From CAVPGP01 sp963718065 (lineage in GTDB: Bacteria; Actinomycetota; Thermoleophilia; Gaiellales; Gaiellaceae), in assembly GCA_963718065.1 (NCBI GenBank), contig CAVQYE010000009.1:1-64000 (forward strand): DNA of 64,000 bases. Direction: 5' to 3'. Under the pieces are notes generated by a model. That model ran no database searches and was not told where the DNA came from. It worked only from the letters and a program-made list of their open reading frames with translations. Below, piece after piece: positions 28,297-38,100 of this stretch (its first letter is position 1; each line of letters starts with the position of its first letter). A program made the translations under genes and the position numbers.

Positions 28297-31200
28297 ATGG
28301 CGACCGAGCTCTTCAGCGTCTGCGCCCTACCGCTCTCGTGTGCGGAGGGCTCCGACGTCCACGTCTCGCTCTTCATCTCGCCGAAGCTGACGCCGACCGG
28401 GACGCGCGGCGAACTGCGCAGCTTCCCGCTGTTTCGGCACTGGGGCGCGCACGTCAAGGACGGCCTGAAGCTCGAGCTTTTCGACCAGGCCGGGCCGATC
28501 GAGGCGACGGCGATTCTCGATGACGTCGACCCGGATCTCTGGGATGCCGCCTTCCCCGACGACACGCCGGTGAAGGGACAGCCGGTGCCGGAGTGGTCAC
28601 ACCGGCACTGGCGGACGTTCGCCGCGCGCACGGTGCACGACTTCGGCAAGGCGGTGCACCTGGCGACGGTGTACGCCGGTCCCACGAGCCCGCCCGCACC
28701 AGGCGATCACCCGCTCGCCGGGCCGCTCGGAGAGATCTCGGGGCGCTACTACCGCCCCGACCCGCACGCCCACACGTCGTCGGCAGGCTCGGATCGTCGC
28801 CATGCGCTGGTCTACGACGAGTCGCTGATGACCGCCGATTTCGACCGCATCGTCGAGTCGGGCGAGTCGCTCGCGGTTGTCGAGAAGCAGGTCGCCGGCG
28901 AGCAGAACTGGCTGCGGCGGATGGCACTCGAGCTCCACCGCACCCGGCGCTACTACGAGCGGCCCGAGTCGGCCGGCACGTACCGCGAGCGCCCGAAGCC
29001 GAACGCTGTCAGCAAGCCGCTGCCCAAGCCGAAGCCGGAGTTCCACGAGCGGTGCGCGACGGCGGGTGACCATCCGGCGCTGCTGCGGCGCCTCGGGCTC
29101 GTGATCGACCTGAAGGTCAGCGATCCGAAGCGGCTCCGGAAGTCGGCCTGGTTGTCGGCGCGCCTCTCACCCGGCGGCGACCCCGCGCCCTGCCGGCTCA
29201 CACGCACTCGCTGCCGCGCGGTCGGCAACGACCTCGTCACGATCGCCGAGACGCCCGACTGGGTCGACGGGCTCGCACGGCTTGGCGACGAGGACCGGTT
29301 CGCTCTCCTCGATCTCGAAGCGGACGGCACGGCGATCAAGCTGGAACGGTTCCTCTGGACGCTGCCGCGCCTGCAGGAGATCGCCGACAACGACGCCTCG
29401 GCGAACGCCGCGACGCCGGCCCTGCGCGCCAGCGGCTTCACCGTCGTTCGCGTCGGGCAGGCGCGGGACACTCAGCAGCGTCTCGACCGCCAGCACGACA
29501 TCGAGAGTGTGATCGGCCACGGCGAGCCGCCGACGCTCAGCACGGAGGACGTCACGCGCGGCCTGCGGATCGAGGTCTGGGACGACACCGCCCACAAGTG
29601 GCAGTCGCTCCACTCCCGGCTGACGACGGTGTCGGTGCTCGGCTTCGGGACCGTCGTCGACGAGCTGGCGGAGGAGGGCTTCGTCCAGGGCACGGCTGCG
29701 CACGAGACCCCCGGCGTCGCCAACTCGCCGGTGCACGTCCACGAAGCGGTGTTCGGCTGGGAAGGCTGGAGCCTCTCTGCCCCCCGGCCTGGGAAGCGCG
29801 TGCGCCATGAGGGCGGCGACGAGATCGTCGAGGATCCGCCCGAGGACGAGCCCGACCCCGTGCATCCGATCCTCGTCGTCAACCACGTGCGACCGGGCAC
29901 GCTGCCGCGCCTGCGGTTCGGGCGCTCGTACGCGATGCGCGCCTGGGCGGTCGACCTCGCCGGCAATTCCCGTCCGCACGAGCTGAACCCGCCCCCGGCG
30001 CCCGCCGCTTCCGTGTCGAGCGCGCTCGCACCGGCGCTGAAGGCGCAGCCGATCGCCGCCGACGTCGCCGCGAGACTGCCGGCGGAGCTTCGGGCCGTGA
30101 CGCACGCGGTGCTCGAGTCCCGCCGTCTCGGCTCGAACGGCTCTCAGCCGGCGGCCGCCGAGGACGTGACGCTGTTCGCCTCGCCAGAGCACGAGGCTCT
30201 CGTCCGCACGCGCCTGTCTGACCTCCGCTCCAGCCGCGCTCCGCTCGGGTTCGAGACCGTCGCCGAGACGAGCAGACATGCCCTCGTCGAGGAGGCGGTC
30301 GCAACTGCGATCGCCGATCGCGCGCAGCCGTTCGTGTCCGAGACGGCGGCGCGCACCGCCGACGAGCTGCGCCGGCTCGTCGCGTCACAGGCCGCGATCA
30401 ACCCGGCCGGCAGCTGGCTCGAGGCAGTCCGGCGCGCCCTGGCGACCGTCACGCCCAAGCGTCCGTTCCTGCGGTGGGACCCCGTCCCAAGCCCGGCGGT
30501 CGTCCCGTTGCGGCGTTACACCGAAGGCGAGTCGATCCGCGTTCTCGTGGTGCGTTCCGGTGTGACCCAGGATCCCGACTCGCTCGAGATCACTGTGACG
30601 CCGCCGAACAAGTACGCGGCCGCAGTTGCCGCAACGCATCCCGAGCTCGACCTCGGCTATCTGGACCGCGCCGAGCGGCACCTGGCGCCGCCGAAGACGA
30701 GCCAGGTCCAGGCAGAGCTGCACGGGCAGTTCGACGAGGCGATCAGCTCGACCGACCCGGCCGACCATCAGCGGCTGCTCGGGATCGCGCTCCTCGAGAA
30801 CGGCTCGTTCCTGGATCTCGACATCGCAGACATCGACAACCCGCCCAAGCGTCTGCCGCAACCGGGCGTGCAGCTCGAGATGCAGCCCGGCACGCCGCAT
30901 GCCGACCCGGTGACGCTGCCGCTGCTCCAGCCCGGCGATCCCCCGGCGCCCGGCAAGGGATACACACTCCCGCCGGGGCAGTACGTCGTGCACGACACGA
31001 CCGACCTCGTGCTCCCGTACTTGCCCGATCCGCTCGGGCGCGGCGTCTCGTTCGTGTTCCAGGAGGCGGGGCTCGACCGCGCCATCCCCTTCCCGTTCGG
31101 CGGCGAGGGGTTCACGGCCCGCTACCCCGGCAAGTGGCCGGAGGTGCAGCCGTTCCGCCTGGTGCTGAACGGCGCCGCCCAGCTTGGCGGCAAGGCCGGC

Positions 31201-32941
31201 GGCCGCGTGATCACGATCTCCCTGCCTGCCGGCGACGTGCAGCGCTTCCGGCTCGCCTCGTCGCTCGACCGCGCGGAGCTCGATCTCTTCGGTCCCTGGC
31301 GAAGCCTCCCGCAGTCGGTTCGCGACGACCCGAACGTCGCCGAGGCCGCGGCCGACGGCTGGCTCTGGGGGCTGACCCCGTTCGAGGACGTCACCCTCGT
31401 CCACGCCGTCCCGCGCCCGCTGCAGGCTCCGCGCCCGACGCTGCTGCTCCCGCTGCGCAGCGAGGGCTCGACGCGCGTGACGCTGCTGGGCGCGGTCGAC
31501 CTCGATGGGCCGAGCACCGATCGGCTGACCGCCGAAGCGACGTGGGTCGATCCAGTGGACGACGTGACGCTCCCGCTCCCGGAGGACAGGCCGACGGCAG
31601 GCGTCGCGTTCACGTCGCCGGTTGTGCCGTTCGAGGATCTGGCGATCCTGTCGATCGCCGAGGGGGAGGGCACGCTTCCGGGCGTGGGCCGGCTGCGGGC
31701 GCACGCGGCAAACCACGAGCTCGGCGACACCAAGCATCGCCTGATCGACTACCGCTTCCGGGCAGCGACCCGGTTCCGCGAGTACTTCCATCCGGATCTG
31801 CTGGCACCGGGCTCTCCGGGGGACGACGGGCAGAGTGTCGTCGGCCCGACCGTCTCCATTTCGGTTCCGTCGTCGGCCCGGCCGGCCGCACCGATCGTCC
31901 ACTCGGTGATCCCGCTCTTCCGCTGGTCCGACGGCACCGAGCCGGAGCAGCCGATGGCCCGCCGGCACGGGCGCCGTGCGGGCGTGCGCATCTTCCTCGA
32001 GCGGCCGTGGTACTCGAGCGGCGCCGGCGAGCTGCTCGCCGTCCTGCTTGCACCGGGGGGCGACGACACGTTCGGGCCTCCGGCCGAGGATCAGTCCGGC
32101 TTCCCCTTCGTCAGCAAGTGGGGCGGCGACCCGGCCTGGGTCAGCGCGCCGATCGACCAGCGTGCGCTCGGGCTCGTGCAGCTCGACAACCTGCTGCGAA
32201 CGACGGGGTTCGACGACCGGCCCGAGGCGGCTCGCCCGGTTGCCCCGGCGGCGACGCTGCCGCTCGCCTCGCTCCCGGAGCAGCCGCTCGTCACTGCCGT
32301 CGGCTACAAGCCGCAGTTCAACGCGGAGCGGCGGCTCTGGTACGTGGACGTCGCGCTCGACCCGGGTCCGGCGTTCTGGCCGTTCGTGCGGCTGGCCGTC
32401 AGCCGCTATCAGCCGGCGAGCATCGACCGCTGCCACCTCTCGCCGCCCGTCCGTTGCGACTTCGTGCAGTTGACGCCCGAGCGGACGACCAGCGTCAGCC
32501 GCACCGACGACCACCACGTTCGCGTCGTCGTCAGCGGCCCGATCGGCATTCGCTCGCTACCCACCCGCGGGCGCGCGCCCGCACCGGGTTCCGACCCCTT
32601 CGCCGACGCGGTTCGCGCCAACCGCCAAGTCGTCGCCAGACTCCAGCGCCGGGATCCCGCGATCTCAACCGATCTCGGCTGGAAGACGGTCTCGGCGGTC
32701 GAGCTCGTCGTCCGGGGGCGGGGGCAGAACGCGTACGAGGCAGCCTGGGTGGGCGAGCTGCAGTCCGGGACGACGATCCCGCTCGCCCGCCCGGGATCGA
32801 GCGCCAGCTGGCGGGTCGACCGTCGAGGAGTGGGAGCTGCTCCCGGGCGATCCTCGCTCGACGCTCGAGGGGCCGCCGACGACGGTGTCGATCCCGGTCT
32901 GGGAGCGGCGGCTGATCTACGCCGACGAGGTGGCTCTCTAG
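28297..32941 (+). CDS. Giant protein of unknown function, cassette gene B
   Basis: About 1,548 residues, frame open from ATG 28297; one indel near 32825 must be corrected to reach the family-like end VWERRLIYADEVAL and stop TAG 32939. No signal peptide or membrane segment. Long beta-rich regions include LRFGRSYAMRAWAVDLAGNS (about residue 540), an FN3/Ig-like pattern. They also include RPFLRWDPVPSPAVVPLRRY, FQEAGLDRAIPFPFGGEGF, LRAHAANHELGDTKHRLIDY (about 1,140) and LQLDNLL/LWYVDVALDPGPAFWPFVRL. With gene A it forms a two-gene cassette with a 3-base gap. Possible role in a large extracellular or particle-forming structure is inference only. Confidence 0.75.
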
Positions 32942-33104
32942 GAGGGCTTGGCGGAAGATCGCTCGTCGTCGGGGTGCGATGCTCGTTCCGAGGCAAGGAC
33001 GCAGGGAGCGTTCGTAGCGGAGCCCTACGGGCGCGACCGAGGACGCCGCATCGGGGCGAGCAGCGCGGCCCGACGGCACAGACGCTCTTTCGTCAAGCCC
33101 TCCT
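32940..33104. repeat. 165-bp element with 19-bp terminal inverted repeats
   Basis: Left arm 32940-32958 and right arm 33086-33104 are inverted copies (17 of 19 matching; core GGAGGGCTTG / CAAGCCCTCC). The left arm begins at the stop codon of gene B. Inside is a smaller hairpin CGTAG-CGGAGCC-CTACG. No coding sense is visible. Candidate miniature mobile element or structured RNA; it occupies most of the gap before the gene at 33164. Confidence 0.6.
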
Positions 33105-33163
33105 TGCCGGAACCTTGCGCGCCGACCCGGTGTAACACCTCGTCGAAGCGAAGGAGGACGGAG

Positions 33164-33988
33164 ATGGCGCGCAAGCAGTTGGCACTTGTCGGAATGGCTC
33201 TCGCGGTGGGGCTGGTCTCTGCCGGAGCAGCACTCGGAGTCGGCCCCTGGCCGGGGCTTGCGTCGACCGTGGCGGCGCCGTCGGGTGACCTCCGCTACAC
33301 CGCGCCTCGTGCCCACGGCTTCACGACTGTGAATGCGATCCGCCGTGGCCACGGGGTCGTCGCCTCGGCGACCTTCAGAGGGACGTACGGCATTCCCGCA
33401 GTGACGAGCAACGGTCTCTCCGGTGGGCTCTCACCCGATGGGCGCCTGCTCGTGCTCAGCCAGCCGCCGAACTTCCAGAGCCTCCGTCTGAAAAGCCACT
33501 TCCTCGTCATCTCGACGAAGAAGCTTCAACTCACCAAGAGGATCGTCCTCGACGGCGAGTTCGGCTTCGATGCGATCTCACCCGACCGGCGGACGCTCTA
33601 TCTCATCCAGCACGCCTCCGAGGAAGACCTCGTCCGCTACGTCGTGCGCGCGTACGACCTTCGTGCGAACCAGTTGTTGCCGCAGCCGATCGTCGACAAG
33701 CGCGAGGCGGACGAGCAGATGAAGGGTTACCCGGTCTCCCGCGCGACCGGGGGCGCCGGCGCATGGGTGTACACGCTCTACCAGCGCCAGACCGGCAAGC
33801 CGTTCATCCACGCGCTGAACACCCAGGATCGCTACGCGGTCTGCATCGATCTGCCTTGGACGGGCTCGACCGATGGCGTGTGGAATGCGCGCCTCGAGCT
33901 CGCTCAGAGCGGCCGCGTTCTCGTCGTGAGAGGGGCAAGCGGCGGCGCGGTTGCGACGGTCGACGTGAAGACGCTCAGCGTGCTCTGA
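33164..33988 (+). CDS. Exported beta-propeller-like (YncE-like) protein
   Basis: 274 residues with a signal peptide (MARKQLALVGMALAVGLVSAG, ALG cleavage region). The mature part shows propeller-like blades: GLSGGLSPDGRLLVLSQ, GFDAISPDRRTLYLIQH, TGSTDGVWNARLELAQSGRV and a C-terminal GGAVATVDVKTLSVL. This resembles YncE/lactonase-type surface propellers, which usually carry seven blades; only four are evident. GAAGGAGGA precedes the ATG. The binding partner is unknown. Confidence 0.7.
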   Translation: MARKQLALVGMALAVGLVSAGAALGVGPWPGLASTVAAPSGDLRYTAPRAHGFTTVNAIRRGHGVVASATFRGTYGIPAVTSNGLSGGLSPDGRLLVLSQPPNFQSLRLKSHFLVISTKKLQLTKRIVLDGEFGFDAISPDRRTLYLIQHASEEDLVRYVVRAYDLRANQLLPQPIVDKREADEQMKGYPVSRATGGAGAWVYTLYQRQTGKPFIHALNTQDRYAVCIDLPWTGSTDGVWNARLELAQSGRVLVVRGASGGAVATVDVKTLSVL

Positions 33989-33996
33989 TCGTCATT

Positions 33997-34022
33997 GGGC
34001 GGGGTGTTTTCTCACCCCGCCC
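33997..34022. terminator. Perfect 10-bp stem hairpin, candidate terminator
   Basis: GGGCGGGGTG-TTTTCT-CACCCCGCCC, 9 bases after the stop of 33164-33988. No T-run follows, so it may act in a Rho-dependent or hairpin-only mode. Confidence 0.6.
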
Positions 34023-34121
34023 GGCCGGCCTCCCACCAAACGTTGACGAGGGGTCACTCATTCGGGTGATTCGGGCTACCGATCCCTTCAGAGTGCCACG
34101 AATTCGGCCGAAATACTGGGC

Positions 34122-34691
34122 ATGCGGCTCGGTGGCACCGTCATGATCAGTCTTTGCGCTCTTGCCACTCTGGCGGGGGCGGGCACCGCGTCGGCTGCCG
34201 GTAACCGGTACGCCGCGCTCCTTGCTCCGACCGGTAAGTGCGGCGCCGCAGCGGACGCCACCGCGCTCAGCCTGCCGACCGCTCAGAAGACGATGCTCTG
34301 CCTCACGAACTACGCGCGCAGCCACGCCGGCCTTCAGCCGCTGCGGTTCGCGCCCGGGCTCAACAAGGCCGCCAACGCCAAGCTCGCCGCCGATCTCTCG
34401 TGCCACCAGTTCAGCCACACCCCGTGCGGCAAGCCGTTCGAGTCGGTCTTCACGTCGTACCTCCACGGTGCGAACGGCTACTCGATCGGCGAGAACATCG
34501 CCTGGGGCACCGGCAGCCTCGGCTCGCCGCGCCAGACGATGAACAGCTGGCTGCGCTCCGCCGAGCACCGCAAGAACATCTTGGCCGCGGAGTACCGCGA
34601 GCTCGGTGTCGGCTACCTCGGGAACCAGACGTTCCAGGGCAACGAGGGCGCATCGCTCTGGGCACAGTCGTTCGGCACGCGCACGGCGTAG
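34122..34691 (+). CDS. Secreted CAP/SCP-domain protein
   Basis: 189 residues with a signal peptide (MISLCALATLAGAGTASA). The CAP fold is clear: MLCLTNYARSHAGLQPLRF (helix 1), NAKLAADLSCHQFSHTPCGK with the conserved His, YSIGENIAWGTGSLGSPRQ, and MNSWLRSAEHRKNILAAEYRE with the HR motif. It ends with GASLWAQSFGT. Cysteines are likely disulfide-bonded. Start ATG 34122 or the internal ATG 34143 (MISLCAL). CAP proteins are exported and often bind lipids or act in spore or surface biology; the role here is open. Confidence 0.9.
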   Translation: MRLGGTVMISLCALATLAGAGTASAAGNRYAALLAPTGKCGAAADATALSLPTAQKTMLCLTNYARSHAGLQPLRFAPGLNKAANAKLAADLSCHQFSHTPCGKPFESVFTSYLHGANGYSIGENIAWGTGSLGSPRQTMNSWLRSAEHRKNILAAEYRELGVGYLGNQTFQGNEGASLWAQSFGTRTA

Positions 34692-34698
34692 CCGAAGT

Positions 34699-35017
34699 GC
34701 TGCGCGCGGCCTAGCTGTAGCTCCTGAGAGCGTTGCGGGCCTCCTTGGTTGCCCGCGCGAACGCGGGACGCACCCGCAAAGCCGTCGCCAGGCCGCGCTG
34801 CCCGGCGCTCGGACACGGCCGTTCCGGCCGTGTCCCAACCTCTGAGGTAGGGACGCGGCCAAACGGGCCGGGCCGGTCCGGACCTGCCCGCCTCGCATGC
34901 AGGCAAATTGCCCCGTCGGGACATGTCCCTCCCTCTGAGGCAGGGACGTGGCGCAAAAGGCCAGGCGCGGGTCGCTGCACAGGCGTCCCTTCGCGCCCGC
35001 GCGAGCCCGTCCACATG
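34699..35017 (+). repeat. Palindrome-rich convergent-gap element, copy 2
   Basis: Boundary block 34699-34736 is 37/38 identical to 57434-57471. Core: hairpin GGACACGGCC-GTTCC-GGCCGTGTCC at 34811-34835, CCTCTGAGG at 34839-34847 and 34932-34940, GGGACATGTCCC at 34918-34929. Similarity to copy 3 continues to about 35017 (CGTCCACAT). It fills the gap between the CAP gene (+) and the giant LamG gene (-); nothing recognisable lies from 35018 to 35141. Confidence 0.85.
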
Positions 35018-35141
35018 CGACAGAGGAAACGCGGACGGCGCGGCGGCTGCCTCGGCCGGAGGCCGGCGCTTGTCCTCCAGCTAGACCTTCATCGCCGGAT
35101 CGTAGAGCGCGGTCGGGTCCGTCGGCCTGCCGGCGGGCGGC

Positions 35142-38100
35142 TTAGCCGTACGTCGCGCTGTACGAGCCGTCGCTGCCGGGGAAGAGGGCGTACGCGATCC
35201 CCTTCACCGTCTGCGTCGTGTACGTGACGGAAGCTCCGTTGCGCGTGATCCCGGTCAGCGTCAGGCCGTGCGCCTGCACCGGCAGCATCGCCCGCAGGCC
35301 CCGCGCACGCGCGTCGGCGTGGATCGTGAAGCTCATCATGTTGCCCGTCCAGCTCAGTAGGCCGAAGCTCGATGCGTTGCGCCCGTCGAGCCACTCGAGC
35401 AGCTGCTTGGACGAGATCACCGGCACGTTGCGAGCCTGCGCCGAGGCGATGATCGCGTCCGAGCCCGTCGAGGCCTCCTGGTCGGCGTGCATGTTGGCGA
35501 CGAAGAAGCCGTAGTACCCCTCCGGGCCGAGCGCCTTGTCGAGGAGCGTGTCGGCCGTGGCCGGGTACGCCTGGCCGGCTTCGTCGTCCATCTGTGTCGG
35601 CGCCTGGAAGACGTCGACTGAGCGGCCGTCAACGTCGGCGAACCGCATCGGGATGCCCGAGCCGGTCATGAAGCCGGCGCCGCTCCCGCTCCACCCGGCG
35701 GGGTACGCGTAGTAGTTCGTGTCGAGCCGGATCCCGTGCGCAGCCTCAGCCGTCGGCTCGGTGAACCAGTCGTCCCACGTGACGCAGTGCGTCCTGTTGG
35801 TCGTCGGCGCCGGGATGCTCGGGAACTTCGCCGCGAAGGTCGCAAGCTGCTGCGTGAAGATCGTCTGCGCGCTCTCGAGTGTCCAGTCGCCGCAGCCGTT
35901 GCTGACGGACACGTGAAGCGCGAGCTCGAAGCCGGCGTCGGTGTACGCCTTCGCCTGCGCGTCGGTCAGCGTTGTGTTGTTGAAGGTGTATGCCGTCGAC
36001 CGCACGCACTCCCAGTCGACGACGGAGCAGCCCGGCGCGCTGGCGGCGTCGTACTGGGCGAAGCGGCCGGCCGTACCGTTGTCGCCGTGGTCGTCCCCGG
36101 TCATCACGATCGCCGCTTTCAGGTCGCGCGGGAAGTACCAGAACCGCGGCAGCGGCTTGCTGTCGCGCGCCATATACGTGATCAGGTTCGCGAGCAGGCG
36201 CTGCTGCTCGTCGGCCTGCGGGATCGCCAGCTTGTTGGTGTCGACCCAGTCGGGCTGCGGGTCGGTCGCGGAGGCCCCGTAGAAGAGGTCGTCCGGACGG
36301 ATGCCTGCGGCGCCGTCGCGCTCCTGCCCGACCCAGGCCGGGTTGCCCTGGCGCGTGAGGACGACCGACCGGGCGAGGTCGTAGGTGAACGCAGCCGCGT
36401 GGCCGCCGCTCGTGCCGACGTTGCGCAGGGTCAGGGCCGGGTTCGCCGTCGGCGTGCTCGCGTTCGAGTAGAGCGTCGCGACGGCGCGCGCGCCGGCGAG
36501 CGTGTACCGGTCGGCGGTGCCGTGGAACTGCATCGTCTGGCCGACGATTCCGGTTCCGGGCTCCGAGGAGGTGTCCACCTGGAGATAGGCGTTCGCGAGC
36601 GTCGAGCCGGCGTCGGTGATCCCGAGCAGGCCGGCCAGTTGCTTGTCGGGGTGGAGCGCGACGAGGTTGCCGCCACCCTGGACCCAGTTCGTCAGGGCGG
36701 TCACCTGCGCGGCGGAGAGCGGGATGTCGCCGAGCACGACGACGTCGAAGCCGACGAGCGCCTGAGCCGAGAGCTGTGAGGCGTCGAGCGTCTCGAACTC
36801 GTCGAGGCCTTCCGCTTCGAGCAGCTCACGCGCATACGTGCTGAACGGGTTCGCGCTCGAGCCGACGACGAGAATCGGCTGCGGCAGCGGCAGCGTCGTG
36901 AACGACCAGGTGTTCGTCGAGCGCAACGGGTTCCCGGCGAGATCGGAGATGCCGCCCGCTCCGCCGGCGAGGGACGCCGAGTAGGTCTTGTCGCGGGCGA
37001 GGGCGTCGTTCGGAGTCAGCGTCGCGGTCCGCGTCGCCGCGTCGTAGTGAACGGTGGCGGGCACCGGCACGCCGCCGGTCCGGAGGACGAAGTTCGTCGC
37101 GTTGATGGTCGCCGGATCCATCGGCTCGCTGAACGTCGCCTTGACGAGGGCGCCGCCCGGGACTCCGGGGCTGCCGGCCTCGGGCGACACCGAGTTGACG
37201 CTCGGCGGATAGATGTCTGCCGATTCCGGCGTCGACATGTCCGCGAGCACTTCGGCGGTGGGCAGCGCGCGGTCGTAGATCCGCACGTCGTCGATCGCGC
37301 CGTCGAAGAACCCGGTCGGGGACGAGCGATACGCGCCGATGCGCCAGACGCGGGTGGAGCCGATGTCGACGCTCACGGTCTGGCTCGCGACGAGGACGCC
37401 GTCGATGTAGAAGCGTGCGACCGAGCCGTCGTAGGTCGCGGCGACGTGCTGCCAGACGCCGGGAACCGGCGTTTGGCCCGAGTCGAGGTAGCTGCTCATC
37501 GAGTCGCCGAGGGTGAGCATGTAGTGGCCGTTGATGTGGTCGATCCAGATCATCGGGCCGCCACCGTCCCAGGTGCCGACGATCGCGACGTCCTTCTTTG
37601 CGCCGCTCTTCTTGACCCAGGCCTCGAACGTGAAGCCGGAGCGGTAGAAGGTCGTCAACGAGGGCAGGTCGACCCGGTCGTCGTCCCCGTCGAGAGAGAC
37701 GGCGTTCCCGTACTTGCCCGCGGTCCAGCCGGCGCCGGAGACGAGGGTGCCCGTGTTGCCGTTCCCGGAGCCGTCGCCGGCGACCGTCCCGGTGCCCTCG
37801 TCGAAGCCGTAGCCCGCGACGAGACCCGGGCCGGGGGCGCCGCTGTTGTCGACCGTCACCTGCGCCTGCGCGATGGCAGTGTTGCCGGCCGCGTCGCGTG
37901 CGACCGCGGAAACGGTGTGCAGGCCGGCCATTGAGAGCCGCGTGTTCCAGGAGCTCGTGTACGGCGGCACCGTGTCCTCCGGTCCGACGTTGACGCCGTC
38001 GACGCGGAACTGCACGCCTGCCACGTAGGTGGCGTCGGAGGCGGTCGCCGACAGGAGCACCGTGCCGCCGACGACGGTCCCGGTCTCGGGGGACGTCAGC

